Source of the DNA: Alphaproteobacteria bacterium
Lineage (GTDB): Bacteria > Pseudomonadota > Alphaproteobacteria > Rhodobacterales > Rhodobacteraceae
Direction of reading: 5' to 3'
Assembly (NCBI GenBank): GCA_030428915.1
Contig: JAUIDM010000006.1
Coordinates: forward strand, 1 to 36,147
DNA length: 36,147 nt
Part shown: positions 18,483 to 29,734 of the stretch, piece after piece
Position numbering within the stretch: position 1 is the stretch's first letter
Layout of the letters: every line of letters begins with the position of its first letter
Notes under the pieces: model-generated
What the model saw: the letters and a program-made list of their open reading frames with translations, nothing else
Told to the model about the DNA's origin: nothing
Databases searched by the model: none
Made by a program: the position numbers and the translations under genes

Positions 18483-19274
18483 ATGTGCAGATGGGCGGCC
18501 TATACCGGCACTCCGATCTTTCTTGAGGACATCGTCAGCCGACCGGGTCATTCGCTTGTCCATCAAAGCCAGGGCGCGACCCAATGCAAGTCGGCGATAA
18601 ATGCCGACGGATTCGGGCTCGCCTGGTACGGCGAACGCCCCGAGCCGGGGCTGTTTCGCGACATCCTGCCCGCCTGGTCGGATCCGAACCTGCGCTCGCT
18701 GACAGCGCAGGTGAAATCGCACCTTTTTCTCGCGCATGTCCGCGCCTCGACCGGGACCGCCACCAGCCGGAACAACTGCCACCCCTTCACGGTCGGGCGC
18801 TGGTCCTTCATGCATAACGGCCAGATTGGCGGGTATGACGGCTTCCGCCGGGATGCCGAAATGATGATCCCCGATCACCTCTATGCTCACCGCAAGGGCG
18901 CGACAGACAGCGAGGCCCTCTTTCTGATCGCACTGGGTGAGGGGATGGACGATGATCCCAAAGGGGCGCTCGAACGCGCGACCGCACGGCTGGAAGCGCT
19001 GTCACGCGAAAAGGGCACAGGCCCCCATGTGCGGATGACGGTCGCGTTTTCCGATGGGGTCCGGCTTTACGCCGCGCGTTATGCGACCGATGACAAGGCG
19101 CCCACGCTCTATCATCGCTGGTCTGAGACAAGGGCCGGCCGTGCGGTCGTTTCCGAGCCGCTCGAGGCTGGCGAAAGCTGGGATTCCGTGCCGCCGGGAA
19201 GCTTTTGTACATTTGCGGACGCGGCCGTGACGGTGGAGCCGTTCCTGCCCGATCGCCTTACCCGCGCAGCCTGA
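18483..19274 (+). CDS. Class II glutamine amidotransferase (YafJ/EgtC-like)
   Basis: This 263-residue protein starts MCRWAAYTG, so Cys2 becomes the N-terminal nucleophile after methionine removal, as in Ntn-hydrolase class II amidotransferases. Supporting motifs are ADGFGLAWYG, FLAHVRASTGT, RNNCHPF and FMHNGQIGGY. GAGG lies 8 bases before this ATG; the longer frame from 18420 would bury the nucleophile and is rejected. Members include YafJ-type proteins and EgtC of ergothioneine synthesis, but no egt genes are present here, so the substrate is open. The 149-base gap in front contains an AT-rich stretch (18390-18415) suitable for a promoter. Confidence 0.9.
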   Translation: MCRWAAYTGTPIFLEDIVSRPGHSLVHQSQGATQCKSAINADGFGLAWYGERPEPGLFRDILPAWSDPNLRSLTAQVKSHLFLAHVRASTGTATSRNNCHPFTVGRWSFMHNGQIGGYDGFRRDAEMMIPDHLYAHRKGATDSEALFLIALGEGMDDDPKGALERATARLEALSREKGTGPHVRMTVAFSDGVRLYAARYATDDKAPTLYHRWSETRAGRAVVSEPLEAGESWDSVPPGSFCTFADAAVTVEPFLPDRLTRAA

Positions 19275-19417
19275 TCGCGGGCACCGCGGCTGGTTCACTT
19301 GTCGCTGAGCCCGCGGTCAAATGTCGTTTTCGCACGTGAAGCGCCGCATTGCGCAATCGGTTGGGGTGCATTCGGAGTACAAGGTGGCCCAAACCGATTT
19401 GTGAGGAGACTCAAGGG

Positions 19418-20962
19418 ATGAGCGAAGTTGCGGAAGGCCGGCGGGCGCGGGGTGGCGGCGGTGCCGCACGGCGGGCGGAACGGACGGCTGTGCGTATCGA
19501 GTGCGCGAAGTTCATCGAACGCAACATCCCGAACCTCGAAATCCTGAACGATGAGGCGCTGGAGATCATCGAGGCCAATGCCGAGACGATCCTCGAAGAG
19601 GTCGGCGTCAACTTCGTCGAGAACCCCGAAGCGTTGAAGCGCTGGAAGGATGCCGGTGCCGACGTTCAGGGCGAGCGTGTCCGCATTCCGAAGGGACTGG
19701 CACGTCAGCTCTGCAAGACGGCGCCTTCGTCTTATGTTCAGCATGCGCGCAACCCCGAACGCAACGTGACAGTGGGTGGCCGCGGCCTTGTGCTTGCGCC
19801 CGTCTATGGCCCGCCCTTCGTTCGCGACGCCGATGGCGGTCGGCGCTACGCGACGCTCGACGATTTCCACAAGTTCGTGAAGCTCGGCTATATGTCGAAA
19901 TGGCTACACCATTCGGGCGGCACGGTCTGCGAACCGACCGACGTGCCAGTAAACAAACGCCACCTCGACATGCTGCTTGCGCACATGACGCTTTCCGACA
20001 AGCCCTATATGGGTTCGGTGACGGAGCCGGTTCGGGCCGAGGATTCGGTCGAGATGTCGAAGATCCTGTTCGGGTCGGACTTCGTCGATCAGAACACTGT
20101 CATGACCTCGCTTATCAACATCAACTCGCCGATGACATTCGACGGGATCATGATGGGCGCGCTGGAGGTCTATGCCAAGGCCAATCAGGCCGCGATCATC
20201 TCGCCCTTCATCGTCGGCGGCGCAATGGCTCCGGTGACGGTCGCGGGCACGCTGACGCAGGTCATGGCGGAGGTTCTGGCTGGCGTCGCCTATAGCCAGC
20301 TCGTTCGTCAGGGTGCGCCGGTGATCATGGGGGCCTTCGTGACCTCGATCGACATGAACTCGGGTGCGCCGACCTTCGGCACGCCGGAAGCGGCCCACAT
20401 CACCTATGGCGCGGGTCAACTTGCCCGGCGCATGGGGCTGCCCTACCGCTCGGCGGGGTCGTTCTGCGGCTCGAAGCTGCCGGATGCGCAGGCGGCCTAC
20501 GAGACGTCGAACTCGCTCAATATGGGCCTGCTCGCAGGCGTGAACTTCATGCTGCATTCCTGCGGCTGGCTGGAAGGCGGTCTTGTGTCGTCCTTCGAGA
20601 AGTTCGTGATGGACGCCGATCAACTCGGCGTGCTGCATCACCTCGCCAAGGGCATCGACATGTCGGAAACCGGCCAGGCAATGGACGCCATCCGCGAAGT
20701 GGGGCCGGGCGGCCACTATCTGGGCTGCGCCCATACCCAGGCCAACTTCAAGCAGGCCTTCTGGCGGACGGAGCTTCTGGACTACAAGCCGTTCGAAACC
20801 TGGGATGAGGAAGGCGCCCGCGACACGGTCGCGCTGGCAAAGGCGCGCGTGACGAAGCTTCTCAACGACTATCAGAAGCCGGCCATTGATCCCGCGGTCG
20901 AAGAAGCACTGAACGAATACGTCGCAAAGAAAAAGGCCTCCATGCCGGACGCCTTTATGTGA
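19418..20962 (+). CDS. MttB-family methyltransferase (non-pyrrolysine)
   Basis: This 514-residue protein belongs to the trimethylamine methyltransferase (MttB) superfamily, which moves methyl groups from quaternary or tertiary amines to a corrinoid protein. The N-terminus is Arg/Gly/Ala-rich; the TIM-barrel body includes VGVNFVENPEALK, GSVTEPVRAEDS, SPFIVGGAMAPVTVAGTL and LMHSCGW-like HSCGWLEGG. There is no in-frame TAG, so no pyrrolysine; non-Pyl members include glycine betaine methyltransferases. GAGGAG and AAGGG precede the ATG at 19418. No corrinoid protein, reactivase or methyltetrahydrofolate methyltransferase lies nearby. A strong terminator follows. The substrate is unknown. Confidence 0.9.
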   Translation: MSEVAEGRRARGGGGAARRAERTAVRIECAKFIERNIPNLEILNDEALEIIEANAETILEEVGVNFVENPEALKRWKDAGADVQGERVRIPKGLARQLCKTAPSSYVQHARNPERNVTVGGRGLVLAPVYGPPFVRDADGGRRYATLDDFHKFVKLGYMSKWLHHSGGTVCEPTDVPVNKRHLDMLLAHMTLSDKPYMGSVTEPVRAEDSVEMSKILFGSDFVDQNTVMTSLININSPMTFDGIMMGALEVYAKANQAAIISPFIVGGAMAPVTVAGTLTQVMAEVLAGVAYSQLVRQGAPVIMGAFVTSIDMNSGAPTFGTPEAAHITYGAGQLARRMGLPYRSAGSFCGSKLPDAQAAYETSNSLNMGLLAGVNFMLHSCGWLEGGLVSSFEKFVMDADQLGVLHHLAKGIDMSETGQAMDAIREVGPGGHYLGCAHTQANFKQAFWRTELLDYKPFETWDEEGARDTVALAKARVTKLLNDYQKPAIDPAVEEALNEYVAKKKASMPDAFM

Positions 20963-20983
20963 CCTGACGACAGTTCTGAAAAG

Positions 20984-21018
20984 AAAAGGGCCGCGCGGGA
21001 AACCGGGCGGCCCTTTTT
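20984..21018. terminator. Bidirectional terminator between mttB-like and DUF6477-like genes
   Basis: AAAAGGGCCGC pairs with GCGGCCCTTTT (11-base stem, 12-base interior). T-runs follow on both strands, so it can end both the plus-strand methyltransferase and the minus-strand gene at 21026. Confidence 0.9.
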
Positions 21019-21025
21019 CGTGGAC

Positions 21026-21316
21026 CTACTTGACTGCCGGTTCGGAGACAAGCCGCGCCTCGCCCATCATGGCGATCAGCAGTTCGATATGGCGAAGAAA
21101 GCTGTAGCTGGCATCGCCGGCGCGTCGGGTGGATTCCATCCGCTCTTCTTCTGCCAGAAGAATGGCAAGGGCCCGGTCGGGTGAGGGCGCGTTAGCGGTA
21201 CGCATCACTCGGCCAAGGTCGCGACCGCGCCTGTAGTCCACAACCCCTGCGCGTGCGGCGCGGATCAGAAGGCGGGGGCGGCGCAGGTCGCGGACCATGG
21301 ACAGGATATCGGACAT
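21026..21316 (-). CDS. DUF6477-like small protein
   Basis: This is a 96-residue soluble protein (MSDILSMVRDLRRPRLLIRAARAG...), basic at the front and helical, resembling the DUF6477 family found in Rhodobacteraceae. Three ATGs lie in a row (21322, 21319, 21316). The ribosome-binding GGGAGA touches the first ATG but is 6 bases from the third, so I chose 21316. It is divergent from the gafA-like gene across a 220-base region with CtrA-like sites. Function is unknown; the shared promoter region suggests common control with its neighbour. Confidence 0.75.
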   Translation of the reverse strand: MSDILSMVRDLRRPRLLIRAARAGVVDYRRGRDLGRVMRTANAPSPDRALAILLAEEERMESTRRAGDASYSFLRHIELLIAMMGEARLVSEPAVK

Positions 21317-21449
21317 CATCATTCTCCCGGATCGTTTCGGCGGGAGAATGAAACAGGACGAGGACATGTTGCGGATTGTTGCCGGGCAGCGTCCGCCAGA
21401 TTCAAGGAAATTTATAATTTATCAACAATTCTCAGGAACGTGCTCGGCC

Positions 21450-21465
21450 TTAACGATCAGGTAAC
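21450..21465. promoter_or_regulatory. CtrA-like site upstream of the gafA-like gene
   Basis: TTAACGATCAGGTAAC matches TTAA-N7-TTAAC with one mismatch (G for T in the second half-site). It lies 72-87 bases before the gafA-like ATG. A poorer site, TTAA-N7-TAAAC, is at 21496-21511 and overlaps a small hairpin (GGCGG/CCGCC). Confidence 0.5.
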
Positions 21466-21536
21466 GAATGCAACCGACGGTTGCTGAGGATTTGGTTAAG
21501 GCGGCGTAAACCGCCGAAAAATGTTCGGGGAAAAAT

Positions 21537-22682
21537 ATGACGGTAATGATCCAACTGCCAGCGGGTTTGCCCGGCTGGCTGCCGGAAAACGCGCGCCTCT
21601 ATCTACGCCATATCGAAGAGGGGCAATCGCTCCGGGCGATCGCCCGATCCGAGGGCTGCCACGCTTCGACGGTCCTGCGAAAGGTCCGCGCGTTCGAAAA
21701 CCGCCGTGACGATCCCCTGATCGACGAGGCTTTGAACCGGCTGGGCTGCTTCTTCGCGCGCCCAGCCGCGCCGGGCCGAGCACAGGAGAGAACGCCAGAA
21801 ACATCGACCCAGGAAGGAACTTGCCCAATGAGTGCACCGATCCGTTCAAGCCAGATCCAGATTGCCGATGAAGCAACGTTGCAGCGCGAGGGTCGCCGGA
21901 TTTTGCGGCGGCTTTGCGAAATCGGCGCCGTCCTGGTGGTTGCGGCGGAAATGGAAAAGGCTGTGGTTTTGAAAGGCACGGTCAGAACAGCGGTTGTGGA
22001 CCGCGCCGTCGCGCAGGCTTTTGCCCTGAAGGACTGGATTGCCGTGCAAAAAAGCGGCCGGGTGACGACCTATGAGATCACTGGTGCCGGTCGGTCAGCA
22101 CTGAAGCGGCTTTTGGCTGACGAGCAGGCGGCGCGGACGAGCGGTTCTGTCGATGCCCACAACCCGTTCGGCGAGCAGCACCGCGACTGGGGAGAGTGCA
22201 CCGTGAGCGGCGATGAAGACCGCAGCCAGCGCCGCATCCGCTACAATCTCGCCGAGAGCCCGCTGGCGGTATTGGCGCGGCGGAAGGAGAAGGACGGCAC
22301 CCCCTTTCTCGGCGCCGATCTGGTGGCGGCGGGGGAGCGGCTGCGCGAGGATTTCGAACTGGCGCAGATGGGGCCGCGCGTGGCGCAGAACTGGGACCGG
22401 TTCCTGACAGCGGGCGAGCGGGGCAGTTTCGGCGCGGATGGCGGGGGCGGCGGCGGCTCGGGCCGGGCGCGGGATCGTGTTGCGGCGGCCTTGCGCGATC
22501 TGGGACCGGGACTGGGCGACATGGTGCTGCGTTGCTGCTGCTTCCTGGAAGGGCTGGAGGCGGCGGAAAAGCGCATGGGCTGGTCGGCCCGGTCCGGCAA
22601 GATTGTCCTGCGGATCGCGTTGCAGCGGCTGAAGCGGCACTACGATGAAACTTATGGTGGGCAGGCACCGTTGATCGGCTGA
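21537..22682 (+). CDS. gafA: DUF6456 helix-turn-helix regulator, probable GTA activator GafA
   Basis: This 381-residue protein has an N-terminal helix-turn-helix (about residues 20-56: LYLRHIEEGQSLRAIARSEG then CHASTVLRKV), a variable middle, and a C-terminal region (about 235-375) with the pattern of DUF6456: a RIRYNLAESPLAVLARR opening, a Gly-rich break near 300, and MGWSARSGKIVLRIALQRLKRHY at the end. A DNA-binding N-terminus joined to this C-terminus is the architecture of GafA, direct activator of the Rhodobacter capsulatus gene transfer agent, which Caulobacter splits into GafY and GafZ. GGGGA precedes the ATG by 5 bases. CtrA-like sites lie upstream. The family call comes from memory of the pattern, so the GafA identity is probable rather than certain. 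Confidence 0.65.
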   Translation: MTVMIQLPAGLPGWLPENARLYLRHIEEGQSLRAIARSEGCHASTVLRKVRAFENRRDDPLIDEALNRLGCFFARPAAPGRAQERTPETSTQEGTCPMSAPIRSSQIQIADEATLQREGRRILRRLCEIGAVLVVAAEMEKAVVLKGTVRTAVVDRAVAQAFALKDWIAVQKSGRVTTYEITGAGRSALKRLLADEQAARTSGSVDAHNPFGEQHRDWGECTVSGDEDRSQRRIRYNLAESPLAVLARRKEKDGTPFLGADLVAAGERLREDFELAQMGPRVAQNWDRFLTAGERGSFGADGGGGGGSGRARDRVAAALRDLGPGLGDMVLRCCCFLEGLEAAEKRMGWSARSGKIVLRIALQRLKRHYDETYGGQAPLIG

Positions 22683-22694
22683 CGCCGCCAACGC

Positions 22695-22722
22695 AAAGGG
22701 GCGCCGTGCGGCGCCCCTTTTT
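22695..22722. terminator. Terminator between convergent gafA-like gene and katG
   Basis: AAAGGGGCGCC and GGCGCCCCTTT form a perfect 11-base stem with loop GTGC, followed by TTTTT on the plus strand. It starts 12 bases after the gafA-like stop codon. The A-run on the other side could also serve katG. Confidence 0.92.
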
Positions 22723-22742
22723 GGTCACTGATAGTGCAGTGA

Positions 22743-26037
<3,295 letters not shown>

Positions 26038-26043
26038 AAGGCC

Positions 26044-26733
26044 TTACTCAGCAGCGGCGCGGGTTGCGCCCACCGCATGTACGAGCCCTGCCACGATGCC
26101 GCCCAGAAGGGGCGCCAGGATGAACAGCCAAAGGTCGCGGAGTGCCTCGCCACCCACGAAGATGGCCGGGCCGAAGGATCGAGCCGGGTTCACCGACACG
26201 CCCGTCACGTTAATGCCGACCAGATGGATACCGGTAAGCGTCAGACCGATCGCAAGACCGGCCATGGCGGCAGGCGTGCCGTTCTGCGTCGCACCGAGAA
26301 TGACAGTGACAAAGACGAAAGTCGCCACAGCCTCGAACAGGAAGGCGGAAGCCATCGAGTATTCGCCGAGGTAGCCCTGGCCATATCCATTCTGGCCCAG
26401 ACCGTTGGCCGCGAGCGTGTAGTCCGTCTGGCCGGAGGCGATCAGCAGGACAAGCGCCGCCCCGATCACCGCGCCGAACACCTGCGCGATGCTGTAGATC
26501 GCGGCGTCGCGCCCCGACATGCGGCCCGCTGCGACCATGCCGAAAGATACAGCTGGATTGAGATGTGCGCCCGAGATGGGACCCAGCCCGTAGGCCGCGG
26601 CGACGATCGACAGGCCGAAGGCCAGCGCGATGCCGTGCATGCCGATCTGCTCGCCCATTAAAACGGCCGAACCGACGCCGAAAAACACAAGGATGAATGT
26701 GCCGATGGCCTCGGCAAGGAACTTTTTACCCAT
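26044..26733 (-). CDS. aqpZ: Aquaporin Z
   Basis: This 229-residue inner-membrane protein has six membrane segments and two half-helix loops with the NPA signatures NPAVSFG and NPARSFGPAI. Length and sequence fit the water-selective AqpZ branch rather than glycerol facilitators. GGAGG lies about 5-7 bases before the ATG at 26733. It converges with oxyR, leaving only six bases between stop codons, and diverges from lipA. Hydrogen peroxide can pass some aquaporins, so a link with katG/oxyR is conceivable but not shown. Confidence 0.95.
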   Translation of the reverse strand: MGKKFLAEAIGTFILVFFGVGSAVLMGEQIGMHGIALAFGLSIVAAAYGLGPISGAHLNPAVSFGMVAAGRMSGRDAAIYSIAQVFGAVIGAALVLLIASGQTDYTLAANGLGQNGYGQGYLGEYSMASAFLFEAVATFVFVTVILGATQNGTPAAMAGLAIGLTLTGIHLVGINVTGVSVNPARSFGPAIFVGGEALRDLWLFILAPLLGGIVAGLVHAVGATRAAAE

Positions 26734-26838
26734 GGAACCTCCTACCTGCTGCGCATGCTGTTCCCGCATGCGCGCATGTTGTATTTCTAGTGAATAAGGC
26801 CTATCCCGTGCCGGAACGCGAGTTAGGGGGAATTATCC

Positions 26839-27789
26839 GTGCGCGATCTCAAAATTCCCGACCAGCGCCACCCGGAAAAGGCGCACCGCCCCGATCAGGC
26901 GCAGCCGAAGAAGCCCGACTGGATCCGGGTCAAGGCCCCGACCTCGGCCGGCTACAAGGCGACCCGCGACATTTTGCGCAGCAACAAGCTGGTAACAGTC
27001 TGCGAAGAGGCGGGCTGTCCGAATGTCGGCGAATGCTGGTCGCAGGGCCATGCGACCATGATGATCATGGGCGAGATCTGTACCCGCGGCTGTTCGTTCT
27101 GCAATATCGCCACCGGCCGGCCGGAAGCGCTTGATGTGTTCGAACCGGGCCGCGTCGCCCATGCGGTGGAGACGCTGGGGCTGAATCACGTCGTCATCAC
27201 CTCGGTCGACCGCGACGATCTGGAGGATGGCGGGGCGGAACATTTCGCCCAGACGATCCGCGCGATCCGCCATCGTTCGCCTGAGACGACGATCGAGATC
27301 CTGACGCCGGATTTCCTGAAATGCGAGCCGGACGTACTGGAAAAGGTTGTGGAGGCGCGGCCTGATGTCTTCAACCACAATCTTGAAACCGTACCGGGCC
27401 TCTATCCTTCCGTCCGTCCCGGCGCACGCTATTTCCATTCGCTGCGCCTTTTGCAGCGGGTGAAGGAACTGGACCCGGCAATGTTCACCAAATCGGGCAT
27501 CATGGTCGGACTCGGCGAGAACGCACAGGAGGTGCGGCAGGTCATGGACGACATGCGCGCCGCCGATATCGATTTCCTGACCATCGGTCAGTACCTGCAA
27601 CCGACGCCGAAGCACCACCGGGTCGATCGCTTCGTAACGCCCGAGGAATTTAAGGGCTATGAGAAGGCCGCCTATGGCAAGGGCTTTCTCATGGTTTCGG
27701 CCACGCCGCTGACCCGGTCCTCCTATCACGCGGGCGACGATTTCGCGCGGCTTCGGGCGGCGCGGCTGGAGCGGCTTGGCAGCAGGTGA
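26839..27789 (+). CDS. lipA: Lipoyl synthase
   Basis: This 316-residue radical-SAM enzyme inserts two sulfur atoms into octanoyl groups on lipoyl-carrier domains. The auxiliary iron-sulfur cluster motif is C55-x4-C60-x5-C66 ([12 protein letters not shown]), and the radical-SAM motif is C81-x3-C85-x2-C88 (CTRGCSFC). The closing RSSYHA contains the conserved C-terminal Ser ligand region. Translation starts at GTG (26839), with AGGGGG 8 bases upstream. No lipB lies nearby; it is divergent from aqpZ. Confidence 0.96.
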   Translation: MRDLKIPDQRHPEKAHRPDQAQPKKPDWIRVKAPTSAGYKATRDILRSNKLVTVCEEAGCPNVGECWSQGHATMMIMGEICTRGCSFCNIATGRPEALDVFEPGRVAHAVETLGLNHVVITSVDRDDLEDGGAEHFAQTIRAIRHRSPETTIEILTPDFLKCEPDVLEKVVEARPDVFNHNLETVPGLYPSVRPGARYFHSLRLLQRVKELDPAMFTKSGIMVGLGENAQEVRQVMDDMRAADIDFLTIGQYLQPTPKHHRVDRFVTPEEFKGYEKAAYGKGFLMVSATPLTRSSYHAGDDFARLRAARLERLGSR

Positions 27790-27843
27790 AAGCGGGGCGC
27801 TGTCCGGCAGGCAACCCGCTTGCAGCAGTTCTGGATTGTCGGT

Positions 27844-28155
27844 TCAGAAGTTGAGGCCGACAGAAAGATCGAGGCGGGGTCCCGACGTGTCACTGCCATG
27901 CAGCTCAGCTTGGGTGGAAATCCGGTCGCCTGAGAGCAGACCGATCCCCATACCGATGATATCAGGAAGTAGGCCGCGTTGTGCGTGCAGCAGAAAGCGC
28001 GATGTCCGATCCGGGGCCGGCAGGTCGTATAATCCGTGCGTTTGCTGCGCCCGCGCGACAGGCGTCGTGGGTGAGGGCAAAAACGTCTCGGCATGACCGG
28101 CTGTGGCAAGAGTCACGCTGACGAGGAGGGTCAGGTTAAGCGAAGCGGATGGCAT
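27844..28155 (-). CDS. Small secreted protein of unknown function
   Basis: This 103-residue protein begins with a signal peptide (MPSASLNLTLLVSVTLATAGHA, cleavage near residue 22). The mature part contains TSRFLLHAQRGLLPDIIGMGIGLLSGD and ends in PRLDLSVGLNF, with alternating residues and a terminal Phe as in outer-membrane beta-strand proteins, though it is too short for a normal barrel. I chose ATG at 28155, with a weak CGGGA upstream; an ATG at 28191 is an alternative but would displace the signal peptide. A perfect CtrA consensus site lies 82 bases upstream of the start. I do not recognise a function. Confidence 0.65.
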   Translation of the reverse strand: MPSASLNLTLLVSVTLATAGHAETFLPSPTTPVARAQQTHGLYDLPAPDRTSRFLLHAQRGLLPDIIGMGIGLLSGDRISTQAELHGSDTSGPRLDLSVGLNF

Positions 28156-28236
28156 GGCAGTGTCCCGCAGTTCCGGCCGCCGCGCGCCCACCCATCAGCA
28201 CCGTCGGACCATCGCCCGATCTTGCGTCACACGAGA

Positions 28237-28252
28237 TTAACGCAACGTTAAC
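28237..28252. promoter_or_regulatory. Perfect CtrA consensus site
   Basis: TTAACGCAACGTTAAC fits TTAA-N7-TTAAC exactly. It lies downstream of the dihaem cytochrome stop codon (28260) and 82-97 bases upstream of the small secreted protein start, in promoter position for the latter. The same bases also form a small hairpin (TTAACG/CGTTAA), so a terminator-type role cannot be excluded, but no T-run follows. Confidence 0.6.
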
Positions 28253-28259
28253 GGCGCGA

Positions 28260-29150
28260 TCACTCCGATACCGGTACACGTTTAAGGTAAGCAGCAATAG
28301 CCGCCCGGTCGCTTTCGGGCAGTTTCGCGGTGTTCTGCACGACGAGCGCCATGTGCCCGCCGGCGCTGTCATAGTCGGGCGTAAAACCCGACGTCAGATA
28401 CTCGACAATGTCGGAGTTCGACCAATCGAGTTTCGCAGGCGTGATGTTGGGGAAGTTGCCGCGCCCGGCAGGCACCGGCCCGCCCGCGAACCAGCGGCCG
28501 GTATCCATTCCGCCCAACGCATTTCTCGGCGTATGGCATTCGCCGCAATGGCCCAAGGCTTCGGCCAGATAGCGTCCGCGCCGTTCCTCTTCGGTCAGAT
28601 CGCCATCGATCACCCAGCCATCCTTCAGGAACAGGAGTTTCCAGCCACCGAGGCTGAGACGGATGTTGAAGGGAAAGCCGACCTCATGCGCGCCGCTGGG
28701 CGTCGGATCGGCGGGCAGTGTGGCCAGATAGGCGCGCAGATCGACCACATCCTGCAACTCGGCCTTGGCATAGCTCGCATAGGGAAAGACCGGGTAATAG
28801 TGCTGCCCGCCGGGCGAGACGCCGCGTACCATCGCATTGGCGAGGTCAAGGTCGCTCCATGCGCCGATACCGACATCGGGGTCGTTGGAGATATTCGGCG
28901 CAAGGAACGTCCCGAAGGGCGACGGGAAGCGCTGCCCGCCCTTCAGCACCAGCTTTTCATCGCCGCTTGCATTCTCCCCGGCGTGGCAGGAGGCGCAGCC
29001 CCCGGCCCAGAAAACAAGTTCGCCCCGGCTTGCATCGCCATTCATCCCCGCCAAGGCGTCATCCGGAAGGGGCCTGGGACGCAAAACCAGCCAGGCCACA
29101 CCGAGCCCGACCACGAGCAGCAAAAGGAAAAGGCGAAGCAATCGGCGCAT
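28260..29150 (-). CDS. Membrane-anchored dihaem cytochrome c
   Basis: This 296-residue protein has one N-terminal membrane segment (residues 5-23, RRLLRLFLLLLVVGLGVAWL) followed by two cytochrome c domains in the periplasm. Haem-binding motifs are CASCH at 52-56 and CGECH at 202-206. The layout resembles dihaem electron-transfer subunits of dehydrogenases and thiosulfate- or alcohol-linked systems, but no catalytic subunit is adjacent. GAGGGC lies 5 bases before the ATG. It follows the cytochrome c' gene by 69 bases on the same strand, with a strong hairpin between them, so it is probably a downstream and less abundant member of that operon. Confidence 0.9.
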   Translation of the reverse strand: MRRLLRLFLLLLVVGLGVAWLVLRPRPLPDDALAGMNGDASRGELVFWAGGCASCHAGENASGDEKLVLKGGQRFPSPFGTFLAPNISNDPDVGIGAWSDLDLANAMVRGVSPGGQHYYPVFPYASYAKAELQDVVDLRAYLATLPADPTPSGAHEVGFPFNIRLSLGGWKLLFLKDGWVIDGDLTEEERRGRYLAEALGHCGECHTPRNALGGMDTGRWFAGGPVPAGRGNFPNITPAKLDWSNSDIVEYLTSGFTPDYDSAGGHMALVVQNTAKLPESDRAAIAAYLKRVPVSE

Positions 29151-29167
29151 GGGTGCCCTCGCAAGAT

Positions 29168-29190
29168 GGGGGCGGATGCGCCCCGCCCCC
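29168..29190 (-). repeat. Intercistronic 8-bp GC hairpin
   Basis: GGGGGCGG and CCGCCCCC enclose a 7-base loop between the cytochrome c' stop codon and the dihaem cytochrome ribosome-binding site. No T-run follows on the minus strand, so it looks like an mRNA-stabilising or attenuating element rather than a full terminator. Confidence 0.6.
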
Positions 29191-29219
29191 TTCCGTTAAA
29201 GCAAGTCTAACGCGGAAGC

Positions 29220-29684
29220 TCAGTTCTGCGGAATGCGCGCGACCTCGTGGCAACCGCTGCAGGACTTGCCCAACGGCCCCATCGCGGCCTTGAGCGCGTC
29301 AAGCCCCGTACCCGCGGCCGCCTGCATCGCCTCGGCTGCCGCCGTGAAATCAGCCGCCTTGGCGCCGATGCCGACATCTTCGGTAAAGAGTTCGGGCTTG
29401 ACGGTCGAGTCCGGGTTTTCGGCATTGCTGGAGCCGGGAAGATAAAGCATCGAAACGTCGAGTTGGCCCGAGGCCACGATCGCATCCGCCGCTTTCTGGG
29501 CGGCTTCGGCGTTGTACTCCACCTCTTCCTTCGCCATCGCGCCCAGAACTCCGACATTCAGCGCGCGATAAACCATGAGACCCTGACGGGCCTTGATTTC
29601 CTTGGCGAAAGGGGCGTCCTGCGCAGAAACGGAACCAGTGAAAGCAATGGTGGCGAACGCCAAACCGGCTAGAACCTTCTTCAT
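29220..29684 (-). CDS. cycP: Cytochrome c'
   Basis: This 154-residue periplasmic protein begins with a signal peptide (MKKVLAGLAFATIAFTGSVSA). The mature part is a four-helix bundle with a single haem motif close to the C-terminus, CSGCH at 142-146, the hallmark of cytochrome c'. Such proteins bind nitric oxide and protect against nitrosative stress. Two ATGs are adjacent (29687, 29684); GGGAG is 4 bases from the first and 7 from the second, so 29684 is preferred. It is divergent from a LysR gene across a palindrome-bearing region and leads a dihaem cytochrome gene. Confidence 0.9.
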   Translation of the reverse strand: MKKVLAGLAFATIAFTGSVSAQDAPFAKEIKARQGLMVYRALNVGVLGAMAKEEVEYNAEAAQKAADAIVASGQLDVSMLYLPGSSNAENPDSTVKPELFTEDVGIGAKAADFTAAAEAMQAAAGTGLDALKAAMGPLGKSCSGCHEVARIPQN

Positions 29685-29734
29685 CATGCAACTCCCTGTT
29701 GAGGATAGGGGCAGAGTACTTGTGCTGAATTTGA

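Noticed and set aside
19418-20962. Pyrrolysine-containing trimethylamine methyltransferase
   Set aside because: The frame is open throughout without an internal TAG, so it belongs to the non-pyrrolysine MttB group.
29196-29211. TTAA-N7-CTAAC between the two cytochrome genes as a CtrA site
   Set aside because: It has one mismatch and an intercistronic location; no promoter role is apparent.
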